This document shows positions 33,101 to 44,248 of a DNA stretch of 64,000 nucleotides, in pieces. Within the stretch, counting starts at the first letter, position 1. Each line of letters opens with the position of its first letter. This DNA is from Theileria orientalis strain Shintoku (lineage: Eukaryota > Apicomplexa > Aconoidasida > Piroplasmida > Theileriidae). The position numbers and the translations under genes were made by a program. The notes beneath the pieces were generated by a model. That model saw only the letters and a list, made by a program, of their open reading frames with translations, had not been told where the DNA came from and did not search any database. The stretch spans positions 620,001 through 684,000 of the forward strand of contig NC_025260.1 in NCBI RefSeq assembly GCF_000740895.1, in the 5' to 3' direction.

Positions 33101-33996
33101 CGGCCAAGAGCGGGCTGGAAAACGCAAGTCTGGCGTCGATCATGGACGCGTACCTGGCAAACGTGGCCTCGCTGTTTAGAATACAGCTGCGCTGCGACGA
33201 CCCGGAGGTCGCAATTAAGCTGCTGATCTACCACATGTTCCAGCACTTCAAGTCGATCCCGAACGAGATCTTCGAGCGCGTGCAGGACAACGTCTACTCG
33301 ATCCCAGTCTCAATAGAGCCGCCCTCGCCAATCGACGAGGTCCCGGACTTCGGGCACAGGTTCGAGTGCGGACTCTGGGACGACTCGGGCTGGTACATCG
33401 TAGTGCTGCAGGAGCGCCTCTGCGTGGTCAAGGTGATCAAGATCTGCATCGAGTGGGAGTTCTGGTGGTCGAAGGACTTCGTGAGCCGCAGGGACACCAG
33501 GTCGATCTTCCACGGCTTCGTATACAGGCAGCTGCGCCTGGACCTGAAGAAGCAGACAAACTACTCCTCGTTCTCGACCTTCTCAGTCAACTCGCCCTCG
33601 ATCCTCGTGAAGCGCGGCAGCCTCGTGCTCTTCAACCCCTGCGACATCGTGAGCAAGCTGCACGTGCTCAAGGTGGTCAAGCACGAGCAGTACATCAGCC
33701 CCTCGCTCTACAGCACCGACTTCTACACGGGCGTCAAGTGTCTGTACGTGCTCCCGGGCTTCGAGGTAGACCGCTTCATCTGCTTCGAGCAGATCGCGCA
33801 CAAGCTGAAGCACTACGTCGAGTTCAGGCCTCACGTGACCTACTGCAAGCTCTGCGGCATTGTGAACATGAAGAAGATAAACACGTACACCGAGAACAAG
33901 ATTCCGCAGCGGAAGCTGCGCAACGCCAAGTACGTGCTCTGCAACCAGAAGTACAACAACATTTACAACCTAATGCAATCGAGACACGCGAAGTGA
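30154..33996 (+). CDS. Non-canonical poly(A)/poly(U) polymerase-like nucleotidyltransferase
   Basis: Cid1/Trf-type enzymes add nucleotides to RNA 3' ends. The ATG at 30154 (AAAATG) is preferred over an earlier one at 30133; the product is about 1280 residues. Residues 1-350 are low-complexity, Glu/Gly/Thr-rich. The nucleotidyltransferase core starts near 31310: GSTAYDIDIDY, then NSDLDIVLLS giving the first two carboxylates, then GLLCDISVN for the third. The helical segment EHPMVRPLMRIIKHWLLVRG leads into PSILWMSLFC. A low-complexity Ala/Ser/acidic insertion (about 31800-32330) interrupts the fold. The PAP-associated part resumes (SLEKCFLNLSKGLSVMDIV, EYMSIFSKRLEILVTLLAF). Another Ala/Ser-rich insertion and a long unassigned C-terminus follow. 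The added nucleotide cannot be deduced. Confidence 0.82.
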   Translation: MYGTYRDTSHRNPPPFEYCTCRCNVHFDQYSTFSRPYSAHLTNTTHTSTHSSNTHYNKDMAHTTHREVTIGKEHNADFGDVTYANAAMRAVATPGAFAAHKATDPGDANKHEVNGTYAPTGVNAEVDRELVGKFSNLYTRKRFQERDSPVLSEGTDLTNCEGATDSGEYLERLHCSSCDKPLLMYTNLDFKLFDNWVNYVFYHKAFSPSIHSGTSYEQEALSEHGSCSDHNVTTEIMTEREENDKVTAEGATTERITDGTSDKDPHQAPGKKDGLEAPDTASGANEGAFEEGGTTFEGKQQTEYVDEGENEYEEGGYAPIAYENENLRSIGDIAGSILMSSEETLFSIINAISPGEQCTSEKNQLFDSVKRFLQYCLGEDTIVHLTGSTAYDIDIDYSEGSSAHCNSDLDIVLLSNAFGGDPRVILQKVYNELSNMQHVLKERNKCPIWVLADSNIKLVETAKVPIVIIETKNGLLCDISVNTLYPLLHTELFKSYIDEHPMVRPLMRIIKHWLLVRGLPTMKEGGFPSILWMSLFCNSLDATMVSAVSNLEFLSSHFGHQASTDNAALSNLENAGSHSADSSVSNSAAHVAVSAGEVALSSDAAESAQAPTSGAGAEQEGKQGVASPDLKDNGTQPSDLAGAAHPRRSTPFNTANYNYAAAAAAGMSLGANSSQTNHSSQQGSAVNHVGSYPHDGGAYDEYEYKEEEEEEEEEYDELNMSETYREMFAGEWPGGCSIGQLWERMQGTRGEYGILCSLEKCFLNLSKGLSVMDIVSRFPHIKSGSDYGGMSLFCKNVIRLIEMEPNVPFGTWLVYYYELNRAKEYMSIFSKRLEILVTLLAFLRLLCNNANSLEDLKTLASGIQYTFGYDLSYLWTGAPASRDYNSLYVNNQYNLNVSVGSEGSEKQGAEQQDSAAGSMAASVAAAGSMAAGTLGSSLAVGVIGINSASTSADSTLSASMGGNVAPEIESEKAADSAGGGVAAAKSGLENASLASIMDAYLANVASLFRIQLRCDDPEVAIKLLIYHMFQHFKSIPNEIFERVQDNVYSIPVSIEPPSPIDEVPDFGHRFECGLWDDSGWYIVVLQERLCVVKVIKICIEWEFWWSKDFVSRRDTRSIFHGFVYRQLRLDLKKQTNYSSFSTFSVNSPSILVKRGSLVLFNPCDIVSKLHVLKVVKHEQYISPSLYSTDFYTGVKCLYVLPGFEVDRFICFEQIAHKLKHYVEFRPHVTYCKLCGIVNMKKINTYTENKIPQRKLRNAKYVLCNQKYNNIYNLMQSRHAK

Positions 33997-34311
33997 ATTT
34001 GCTTAAATTTTATCTACGTGCCACTCCACTGCTGCTAGTTAGCTCGTCCACTTAGTTTTTGTTAGTCCACGCTGTATTGGTTAGTAATTTAGTCTACTTA
34101 GTTTTTGTTAGTCCACGCTGTATTGGTTAGCTAGTTTAGTCCATTTAGAGTACGTAGGAGTTACCAATACTGTTGGTGGGAGCGTACTACTACTGTTGGT
34201 GAAAGCGTACTAATAGTGTAACGACATAGCATTATAGAGTAACGACATAGCATTACAGAGTAACGACATAGTATTAGAGTATAAGGAGTACTAGTACAAT
34301 TAACTCAAAAC
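33997..34311. repeat. Convergent 3' spacer with short tandem repeats
   Basis: This spacer lies between two convergent genes. A 34-base block (CTTAGTTTTTGTTAGTCCAC..TTAG) at about 34051-34084 recurs about 46 bases later. A TACTGTTGGTG..GCGTACTA block occurs twice near 34168-34212. Three 21-base units containing TAACGACATAG run from about 34218 to 34280. No coding sequence was seen. Confidence 0.8.
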
Positions 34312-35270
34312 TTAGAGAATCCTCTTGTTCGACACGCTCCGCTTCACGTACCAGAGCGACACGACGGAGCAGATGAGGATGATTGAGAACTGGAGAACCG
34401 CGTAGAGGAGCAGGCGGCCCTGCGCCTTCTTCGTTGCGATCATCTGGCGGTTGTTGTGGGTCCAGAAGTAGCGGAACTGCGAGTAAATGTTGTCAATGTG
34501 CTCCTCGAGCTTCTTCACGCGGTTGAACGTGTTCTCGACGTGCTCCGACTTGAGGATCGAGTGGTCGTCAGTGCCCGTGGCGAACGTGACGTACACGGGC
34601 GTCATCCAGTGGGAGTTGGTGAGCGCAATCTCGTAGTTTCCCACCATCTTCGCCTCCAGAGAGAAGAAGCCCTCGGGGGCGTCGTGGCTGTACAGAACCT
34701 CGTCTAAAAAGCGGATTAAGGGGCACAAGGTTGGGCTGCGACCGCGGCCGGTCAGTGTGCGCACCAACTGCCGACATTGGCGCGATTTTTAACGGACAGG
34801 GGTAAAAATAAATAAGCACATGTATTCTGACGCAGACACTTACTGATTGGGGACTTGACGGTCACGAAGACCCCGAGGTAGTCGTCCCGCGACTGTGTAT
34901 AGAACATGCCCTTGATCGTAGTCGGCTGCTTCGTCACGCTCTCGTAGAAAAGCTCAGTCGACTTCGCGTCGATTGTCAAGTTGACCAGCGACTTGGGGTG
35001 GAAGTTTCCCATCTTCTCGGACCACTCCGTGTAGTACGGGTAGTCGGTCTCCACGACCTCCTCACGCTCCAAGGAATCCTCGACGTTCGGGCTCTAAAAG
35101 GAGAATGAGTGGCTTATTTGGGCGAAACACGGTTCACTACGGCCCTAGTTTTCGTACCTGGCGGCTGTCGATCACCGTAATGTCCTGGTTTGCCAGGGCA
35201 GCGCCTACACACCGTTCTGTGAGTTATCGGACTAACCTGCTGCAAGCAATACTAAACTTATGTATTTCAT
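34312..35270 (-). CDS. p24/emp24/TMED-family cargo receptor
   Basis: p24 proteins cycle between ER and Golgi as coat-bound cargo receptors. Exon 1 from the ATG at 35270 gives a signal peptide (MKYISLVLLAA). A short intron joins it to ALANQDITVIDSRQ, then a further exon, 35095 to about 34844 (SPNVEDSLEREEVVETDYPY, then the GOLD-domain strand region). The exon from about 34711 to 34312 has LEAKMVGNYEIALTNSHWMT, the coiled coil VKKLEEHIDNIYSQFRYFW, RNR-like NNRQMIATKKAQGR before the membrane, the helix LLYAVLQFSIILICSVVSLW and the tail YVKRSVSNKRIL. The domain order is classic p24. The tail lacks an exact C-terminal KKXX but has basic and aromatic residues. Confidence 0.85.
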
Positions 35271-35413
35271 CTATGCTACCATGTACATTTATAAATCGTA
35301 AGTGAATTAACTGTGTTAGTAGTGCCCGCGGCGACACCACTTTATCGTCCTCGACACCCTTTTTTCTTGGCGGCTCTTTCACTCACTCTCCGCCTCCTTT
35401 TCCATGCTCTTCT

Positions 35414-38400
35414 CTACACTGCACTGCTGTCGTCCTGATCGTTGGCCACGCTGCCCATTTCGCTGTCGGCTGCGCTGGCCGACACACTGTTATCTGCGGC
35501 CCCGTTTTTTCGCTGCTCAAAGCCCTTTTCAAGAACTTCGTCGAAGACTTCCTCGAACCCCTCCTCAGAATTTTTTTCAAAAACTTCCTCTGGTCCCAGC
35601 ACTCCTTCCGCTTCGTTTTCCGTGGCGCCACTCGCAGTTGCCTCCTCCGTTCCGTAGTTTCCCTCCGCGCTGACTCCCATGGCTCCGTACTGTGACATCT
35701 GCATCTTCATCATTTCCTCGTCCTTGATCACGTACTCTGCGCCCATTTCTCCTCCAAACTGGCCCATCTCTGCTTCGAACTGCTCGTAGGTTCCCTCGTA
35801 GCCGCCCACTCCTGGTGCGTACTCGCCCATATTTGAGTCATACTGTCCCATATTTGCTTCGTACTGGGCCATGTCTCCGTCGAATATGTTCAGGCCGCTG
35901 TAGTTTCCATAGGCTCCTGTGTACTGCGTCATGTTTGTCATCTGTTCTCCCATGTTCATCAGGTTTTCCATGTTCGCCATGGCGCCCACGCCAACCATTG
36001 TGCTCATGACTCCTGTCATTGGGTTCAGCGGATCGATGGATCCCATGCCCGTCTGACTCATGCCACTCATGCTTCCCATGGAGCCCATGCTTCCCATGGA
36101 GCCCATGCTTCCCATTGGTCCCATGCCACTCATTGATCCCATGGCTCCGAGGCCTGGCTGCGTCATGCTGCCGCTCGCGCTGTCCATCGAGCCCATTGTG
36201 GCTATGTTGCCTATGTCCGTCATACTCGCCAGTCCCGGCATTGCTCCTACCCCTTGCTGCCCCGTGCTGCTGCTCACGTTCACGTCGGTCCTCTGCGTCT
36301 GCTGCGTGCCCGTGTCGAGCTGTCCTTGTTCCTTCTGTAACTGTTGACCCTGGTTTAACTGCTGTCCATACTGACCCTGGTGTAACTGCTGTAACTGCTG
36401 TGTCGTCTGCATCATCTGCTTCAGCTCCTTCAGGTGCTCCAGCTCTATCGGCTTCCCCTGTTCCACCAACTTCACCAGCTCGTTAAGCTTCTCGAGGTTC
36501 TTCGCCTGGTCCTGCTGTCCCGCCGCTGGCGCCATTTCCTGCTGACCCGGCTCTAAACTCGTGCCCTGCGCACTCTGCAGCTGCGTCTTTTTGGACCCTC
36601 TGTACCCTGCTTTGTGCTCGCTCAGCAGTCTGTCGATCGTTTTACAGTGGGCCTTGTTTTGCACGTGGTTCTTGATTCTGTTTGACAGGTCGTCGACCAG
36701 CGTTTGCGACACTCCTCTCAGCCACGCGTTCTGCGAGTGCTCCGAGTTGTAGGTTTTGCAGTTGATTTCGAGCAGGAAGATGTCCTTCACCAGGTCCTCC
36801 ACTGACCCGTAGTCCTTCGAGCGCACTCTCGACTTAAGCAGCGAGAGCCACATCGGCCTCTGTATCAGCTCGTAGTAGTTCGGCGCGATCGCCTCCGGCA
36901 CTCTCGCCACGAAGGGCCTGTAGCGCGCCTCCTTCTCTACTGTGGCCAGTATTTTTGCTATTATCTTCAGGTCCACTGAGCTCAGCTTCGAGGACTCGCT
37001 CTGGTCCTTCGCCTCCTCTCCTCCTCTTCTTCTCTTCGAGGCCAGCTGAGGAAGCGCTCCTGTGCTCCTGTGCTTTCCGTCGAGGCCCAGCTGCGTCGAG
37101 GAGTCTCCGCTGAGGACGTGCAGGTCTGAGGCCTCCGTGTCCGAGTCTGCCATCTTCAGCGCCCCCATGTTACTCTTGATGTGCTCCTTCGTGTTCCTCG
37201 ACACTGCTGCCCTGCTCGTGATCAGTCCGTCGTCGCTCGAGTCCTGGTCCACCTCCTGCTTCTTCTGCTGCTGCTTCAGGTACGCCTGTTCGTGCTTCAT
37301 CTTGTCTCCTGCGTACAGTGGGCACTTCGGGTTTGAGGCTATGTGACCTTGCTGTCCGCAGTTTCTGCACACTCTCTTTCCTATGTTAACTCCGAACACT
37401 GTTTCCGCCGGGATTTGCGTCTTTCTTCTTCTTGCGCACTGGCTTCTCCACTCCAGCACCTTCGCTATGTTCTTTTCTCCGTACACGAAGACTGCTCTTT
37501 CGTTTCCGAACGGCTCTGAGGGCGTCTTTCTGCTCTGGCGCAGCCACATAAGTCCTGGCACTGGTATCAGCTTCTCATCTTCTATAACGTCCTCAATTTT
37601 TTTCTTCAGGTTAAGTGACTCCTTCAGCAGCTTCAGCTCCTCCTGCTCCTTCTCCAGCTCGTCGTACAGCTCCTCTCGTCCGAATCCTTCCTTTTCACTC
37701 GCTCCTTCTCCTCCCCTCGTTTCTGTGCTCTTCTTATCTTCCTCCTCTTCCATTTTCATCACTGACATCAGCGAGTTAAGTCTATTAAGACTCAGCGGCG
37801 AGTATATTGCTGTTTGCGCCAGTGACTCTTTCTGCTTCTGTATTATCTTCGTGAGCTGATTTTTGTACTCCTGCGGCGGTATTCTGAACTTGTTGAGCGG
37901 GTCATCTACGTTTTTCGCTGCTCCGTATCCGTCTCTGTACTGCCTCACCAGCGCCACCTGGTCCCACCTCGGCAGCGTCTTTATGATCGCCTCGCTCACT
38001 CCGTAGAGCTGCAGTCTCTTCGACAGCTCGTCCATGCTCAGCTTCCTCAGGTCCTCGTTGCTTTGTCCCACCAGGCTCATGTTGTACACGTTTCCTGTCG
38101 TCGACGCGCTTCCTCCTGTGTTTACTTGTCTCTTGATCAGACTCAGTGCCAAGCCTGAGTTAGACGGGTCTCCCAGTCCGTGCAACGAGAACTGTCCGTT
38201 TCCCTTGAGCACCATTTTAACGTCGTGCGTTATGTTCCAATTAGACAGCTTAAGCTCCTTTTCTATGTACTCCACTTTCGAACTAATGTTTCCTCTGTTT
38301 CTACTACGCTCCTTCGTTTTCAACTTTCTTCTCTTCGCGCTCCTCTCATGCTCCCTTTCTTTCTTCACTGACTCCGAGTTCTTATATTCCGAATTGACTT

Positions 38401-41400
38401 TCGACTCGTTTCTTTCATCTCCTGTGCGTTTTATTGATCCCCTCTCCCTTGTGGAGTCAATGCCGTCCTCACCCTTTTGCTCTGTGTCATTGACGTTACG
38501 ATAGCTAACTCCACCTGTGCCGCTCTGCTGTGTCACTTCACCTACTATATCCCGGTATTGGCCGTCGTTGCTGTTATCTAGGTATTGGCCGTCATTGTTG
38601 TTATCTAGGTATTGCCCGTCATTGTTGTTATCTAGGTATTGGCCGTCATTGTTGTTGTTTATGTAATGGCCGTCCGTGCTGTTATCTAGATATTGGCCGT
38701 CCTCAATGTCATCCAGGTTAATCGTTTCCAGAGTGCCTATGTTACCGCCACTCCCATTTACTCCTTCCATTCCGTCAAAATCTGACTTATATGCTTCCTT
38801 GGCTTCACAGTTACTATGCGCATCGTTGCCTTCTACAGCTTTATAGTCCCTATTTATCTCATCTGTTTTCCCTGACTCTACCTTCTGCCCTTCTTCCTCC
38901 ATTTCTGTGCTCGTCAGCGGCGGGTGTCCGTACAGTGTGTATTCTTTTATCGGCAGGTTAAAGTACCTTATTTTTTCCTTGATGATCTCCTCGTCCACGT
39001 TCAGTGTCGCCATTCTCGTGTAGTACCTCTTTTTAAGCTCATTCAGCTTCTTCGTCGCCTGTGCTATTGAGCTTGCGAAGTGCACTTCCTGCTGCGACAG
39101 TATTGAGGACACTGAGGCTATTCCGTCGTGGCTCTTCAGGTGCGTGATTCCTCGCGACTTTAGCCTGAACCTCTGTGCTCTTGTGCTTTCCAGCGAACAT
39201 ATTACTTCCGGCTTTATTGTCGACTGCAGTGTGTTTTCCAGTGCCTGTGGCCTCGTGCTGAACACTGCCGTCGCTTCTATTTGCTTCAGCACTGCTGTTA
39301 TCTCCTTGTCCGGCAGCAGCGGGTAGAACTTCTTCCTCGCCAGCTTCTTCAGCTTCTTCACGTCCAATCCTGGGTACATCATTGCCATCTTGATCACCCA
39401 TGCTTTCAGCAGCAGCTTATTGTCGTCGGTGTAACTTTTACTCTTCGGGTTATGTATTAGTACCTTCGGCTCACACTGTCCCACTACTCCCAGCACCAGG
39501 TTATCGTCCAACGACCTTATCCTCATGATTTCCTTCCCTTCGTTCAATACTACGCTACTATTTGCCTTCGTACTCATTCCGTTAACACTCCCGTTCTTAT
39601 ATTCTGCTCCCACTGACGTCAATTTTGTTCTCACCAGCAAGAAGTCATACATCGTCGTCTTTTCACTCGTTATTTCCTTCTCCGGTTCCTCGTTTTCTCC
39701 CTTTTCATCATTGTTATTGCTACTAGCAGAGTTTGTGTTGTTATTGCTACTAGCAGAGTTTGTGTTGTTATTGCTACTAGCAGAGTTTGTGTTGTTATTG
39801 CTACTAGCAGAGTTTGTGTTGTTATTGCTACTAGCAGAGTTTGTGTTGTTATTGCTACCAGCAGAGTTTGTGTTGTTATTGCTACCAGCAGAGTTTGTGT
39901 TGCTTATAGTGCTATTATCGCCCCGAGTGTTGACGCTGTTGCCAGCACCGCCATCTTCCCCATGTGTGTCATCTGCAGTCCCAGCCTCGTGTGTGTTTCT
40001 GGCACTGCTTTCCTCAGAGGGCGCTTCGGCGCCAGTCTCGTCGTAGGGGTGCGCGAAATCGCCGTCCACGAGGCCTCTGTCCCAGTTTATGCTGCTGTAC
40101 CCGCTGCTCGTGGCCGCGCCGTACTCCTCGCTCGCGCGGTCCCCGAAGCGCGCCTCCGGCTGCCTGTAGTGCCTCGGGTTCGACGTCCTGTAGAAAATGG
40201 GCGCCCTAAACAGCGTGTTTTCCAGGATGCTCTGCGTCTCGTTGTTTTTCAGGCGGTGCTGCACTCCGAACAGCTCGTACTCCTGTGCGTAGGTCACGTT
40301 GCCGAGCACCCCCTTCTTGTGGCTCTGCTTGAAAATGCCCTCTCCTGCGTTCGTGTTAATGTACGTGTCCACTCGCGACGTCATCCCCAGGTTATTCATG
40401 AGCAGCGGGTACTTTTCGACGTACTCGAGCAGCACCAGCTTCGTGTCGTCCGCCAGACTCAGGTCTTCCGAGTTGACGAAGTAGTTGCTGCAGTGGTTCT
40501 GCACTCCCTCCACTATGTCGTCTTCTCTGAAGTTCATGTTGATCACTGACCTTTCCACTGTGTACACTTCCCATTCCACTCCTGCTCCCTCCTTCTCAAG
40601 CTCTTCTTCCCAGTAGTTCGGCGGCGTATATGATTTCCCCTTTTTGTGCGCTCCCTCCAGAGCCCCGTATTGTTTAACGTCACTGATCCCTGCCGTCTGA
40701 TTTACTCTGTTTAATGCTCCCATTTCTGTCGGTTGATATCCGTTAGCGCCTGCCTCCTTTCTCTCGGGTGCACCTTCCTTCGTTTCCTCTGCTTTTAGTT
40801 CCTCTTCCCTCCTACTTGCTTGGCCTCTACCATCCACGTTTCCGTATTCCTCCATTCCAACCTTCTCTCCTTCACCGTCTTCTGTGTGTGGGACCGTGTT
40901 AGTGGTGGGCGACTGTGTGTTTTGTAATGAGACTGCGCTCATGGATTGTGTGTTTTGTGATGGACCAGTGCCAATCGACAGTGTGTTTTGTAATGAGACT
41001 GCGCTCATGGATTGTGTATTCTGCGATAGACCACTGCCTATCGACTGCGTAGTCTGCGTCAACAGTGATTCTGCTCCCTGGTAACTCGATGTGTTCGTCC
41101 CTGCCGACACCTGCCTGACGCTCTCTCCCTCCGGCTCCTGTTCCTTCTTCGACTCACTCTTGTCCGTGTACTTCCTTTTCCTCAGCTCTCTTTCGATGTC
41201 GTGCGTGTAGTAAATTACGCTCATTTTAAACATTCCTGTTCTGAAGTCCATCCTATGGAACCTTGCCAGCTGTATCTTCGCGTTCTTTCCCACGAGCGGC
41301 AGTATTCCCACTATGTTTCTCGCCACTCTCGTGTGTATCAGGTCCCTCTTGTTGAGCACTTCGTCGTCCTGTCCCACGTCGTGCGGGTTCGAGGCTGCGT

Positions 41401-43978
41401 AGTGTGCGTCGAACGAGTGGTTCAGTATCCCCAGGTAATCCGAGGTCCTAAACATCGCCGCCACTTCGTCGAACTCGTATACGAAGTCGTAGTTTCTCGA
41501 CGACTCCAGCGCAGTCTCGTTGTCCAGACAACTCAGACTAACTCCCTGGTTAACCAGCTTCAGCCTCTTCTGCTTATCTATTCCTTGCAGTCTCTTTCTC
41601 CACTGCCTTCTCACGTCACTTTCCTTCCCTGTCAAGAGTGCTTCTTCTTCTTTTCCCAGTTCCTTTTCCAACTCCTTTTCCAGCTCCTTCACCACTTCCT
41701 TTCCTTCCTTCACTTCCTTCTGCTCCTTATCCTTACTTTCCTTCGCCGGTCCTCCCGTTTCTCTACTCGTTCCTGCTGCGGTTACCGTACTATTAACTCC
41801 TGTTGCTTCTTCCAGCAGTGCCACCAGGTCATCCTTTTGCGTCTTTTGCTCCTCCTCGTTTCCGAAGGTGTACAGTACTTTCGACGTGTTCAGGTCATAG
41901 ATTTGGCTGTTAACTATGTTTGACACTTCTGGGTGATCATAGTGCATCAGCAGCTTCATATTCGTTTCTGCTACTGCGTATAACTTTTGCACCTGTCCTA
42001 CGTTTTCCTCCTCCTTTTCATCTTCTTTCCAACTACTCACTTTGATTTTAAACTTCTTCTTCATAATCTGGTCGAACTCTATGAAATGCGATATTGTCAG
42101 CTTCTCTTCCAACCCACTTCTGTACTTGTACCACTCGTATCTGTAGTCGTTAAGGTCAAATTCTCTATTTAACTCCTCCAACTCTCCGAACATTTTATAT
42201 CTATCTTCTTCTCTTCTCGTTGCATCCAGTGCTGATGCCAATGACATTTGTGTTGCTGTGTTATACAAATCTGCATCAAACTCCGTTTCTACATTCGTCA
42301 TATGCTGAGGCTCATCATTCAACTCCAACACCTTTTCCAACTCCACATTCAAATCATACTCTTCTTCTCTTTCTTCTTCATTCTTCACTCTCATTACTAT
42401 CTCCTTCTTCATTCCATTCACATCTACTACCTTTTTATTATATCCTTGTTCAACATTTATTCCTTTTTCCCTCATTTTTTCCTCTTCTTCTTCTACTTCT
42501 TCAAATTCTCCTAATATTCCTTCCATTTCCAACTCATCTTCAATATTTGTTTCTCTATGTTCCTTTAATTCTTTGTCAAATTTCTCAACGTTCTTCGTGA
42601 TCACTTCACCGTTTACTCCTGTATTTAATCCTTCCTCTTTATCTGATTCTGCTGATGTGTCGGAATACCATAAATAATCTACACATGATTTAATTTTTTT
42701 TCTTTCATTTATTCATGTTCATTTACCTTATACCTAATAACAGCTACCATTTACTGTTAATTGTTACTATTAACTGTTTATAACTATTCACACTTGAACT
42801 AACTATTAGATGTATATATTATATGACTACTATTCACAGTAATACCAACTATCATTATAAAACCTAATATCACTACCATTTCTATCTTTTTATCAATAAT
42901 TCACCTTACCTTTCGTGGTTGATGGTTTTGATATTTGTGTTGGATAGTCGATAGTCTGGTATGGGTACACCTTCGTCTCCTGCTTCGCCAACGTCTTCAG
43001 TGCCCTTTTCAAATCCTTCATGTCCTTGTTCTTCAGGTCCTCTTCTGTGAACAGTCTTATTTCCATTGATAGGCCCTCCGTTTCCTTTATGTCTCTGAAC
43101 CTGTTAACTGCCCATGACGTTTCCGGGTTCCTTATGTGCTTCTTCTTGTCCGCGTCTTGTACTTCTGGCTCCGACTTTTCATGTTCCTCGTTTTCTCCTT
43201 CTTCTTCCTCCTCTTCTTCCATCTCTATGCTGTCTTCTATTGACACATCTCCTTGTTTGTACATCACTTTGTTTCTTTGCACTAACTCTTTCCACGACTC
43301 TAGTTGGCATATCTCTCTCAGTTCCACTGACGCTGTTATTCCTTTAAATGTTTCTTGTGACTCCGATTGTCTTCTCTGTTGTGTGTGTTTATGCTTCGCT
43401 TCCTTTTTCCCCAAATCTCTGGACGAGTCCTTCCCTTTTGAGAAATCTTTCCCTGCTCCTTCCTTCGGCACTTGTTGTGTGAATGGGAACATTGGACCCA
43501 TTCTCCGCGGCTGCATCAGCTTCGAGTCTGTCAGCGACTCCTTCTTACTGTCCATCATTGACTCCGGCTCGTATCTGAACATGTCCATTGTGCCTTCCTC
43601 CACTCTGTTAGGGTCCTCCATTTCATACTTTTGGTCCGGTTCCTCGTTGTTACTTCTACTTGTGTTTGATATGTTACTCAAGCCCTCTGGGAACACTGGA
43701 TTTTTGTTACTAGAAGCTGAATCTGGCGCTGGGAACATTTCATTCATTGTACCATTGTCGGAACTTGAAAACTGAGGAAAACCTCCTCCAGCACCCGTGT
43801 TTAAGTCGAAAGAAACACTCGTGTTTTGTAATTGTGTTCCTAGTCCATTGTTTGGTGGCTGATGTGGATTCATATGGGACATTGCTGGAATCTGCTGTGT
43901 AGGTCTGCGATTTCTTGGAAACCGCTGATATTTTATATCCTCAGGATTATTTTCATAATCAGAATCACTCAATTCCAT
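35414..43978 (-). CDS. TAF1: TAF1 (TFIID subunit 1) with zinc knuckle and bromodomain
   Basis: TAF1 is the scaffold of TFIID. Exon 1 starts at the ATG at 43978 and ends TTK at a GTAAGG donor near 42907. It joins in phase to about 42665, giving DYLWYSDTSAESDKEEG, then runs without interruption to 35414. The protein is about 2780 residues. Features in order: an acidic N-terminus; the TAF1 core with DNLVLGVVGQCEPKVLIHNP and KSRGITHLKSHDG; a zinc knuckle CRNCGQQGHIASNPKCPLYA (CX2CX4HX5C, near 37310-37375) where other TAF1 proteins have theirs; one bromodomain (VEKEARYRPFVARVPEAI, APNYYELIQRPMWLSLLKSR, CKTYNSEHS, about 36690-36980); and a Gln/Met/Gly-rich tail. Large low-complexity and tandem-repeat insertions inflate the length. 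Human TAF1 has two bromodomains; only one is visible here. Confidence 0.88.
36055..36126 (-). repeat. Gly-Met-Ser repeat region in TAF1 tail
   Basis: Short GGNTCCATGGGNAGCATG-type units encode GSMGSMGSM-like runs between GMGPM and GMSQTGM. They are in frame with TAF1 and form a low-complexity C-terminal tail. Confidence 0.8.
38554..38715 (-). repeat. 27-bp coding minisatellite in TAF1, six units
   Basis: Six adjacent 27-base units on the + strand starting GGTATTGGCCGTC encode variants of the nine residues DNNNDGQYL in the minus-strand TAF1 frame. The inner units are nearly identical and the outer ones diverge. Unit length is a multiple of three, so the frame is kept. Confidence 0.93.
39711..39899 (-). 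repeat. 27-bp coding minisatellite in TAF1, seven units
   Basis: Seven consecutive 27-base units (TTGTTATTGCTACTAGCAGA..) encode repeats of NTNSASSNN in the TAF1 frame. Two units on one side carry a shared C-for-T change (ACCAGC), turning Ser to Gly. That shared change indicates duplication after the point mutation. Confidence 0.95.
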
Positions 43979-44248
43979 ATTTATTGTGTATTTGTGAATT
44001 TACTGGCTGATTTATATACAAAATCATACAAAACGTTAAAATTCCAGCAAATTTTACAGAAAACCCATTTCTTGTATAAAATAAATTTATAAATACAACT
44101 ATACAATTATACATAAAAAATACAACACATAAAACATTAAAACAATATAACATAACACCTACTCCAATCTGTGTGATGCAATGTTGTAAAGATGATACAC
44201 CATAATATTGTAGGAATCAAACACTATCATTAAACTTCTCATGTCCTT

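Noticed and set aside
31488..34055. Open frames in other phases within the nucleotidyltransferase gene
   Set aside because: The GC-rich third positions of the real frame remove stops in the others; their products are Arg/Ala-rich and match no family.
39711..39899. Regular 27-base direct repeats resembling a CRISPR-like array
   Set aside because: The units are head-to-tail with no spacers, are multiples of three and lie in frame in TAF1, in a eukaryotic genome.
39525..42600. Several long open frames on the + strand opposite TAF1
   Set aside because: They are antisense shadows created by the biased codon use and repeats of the 7-kb TAF1 exon, with Leu/Ser/Phe-rich nonsense composition.
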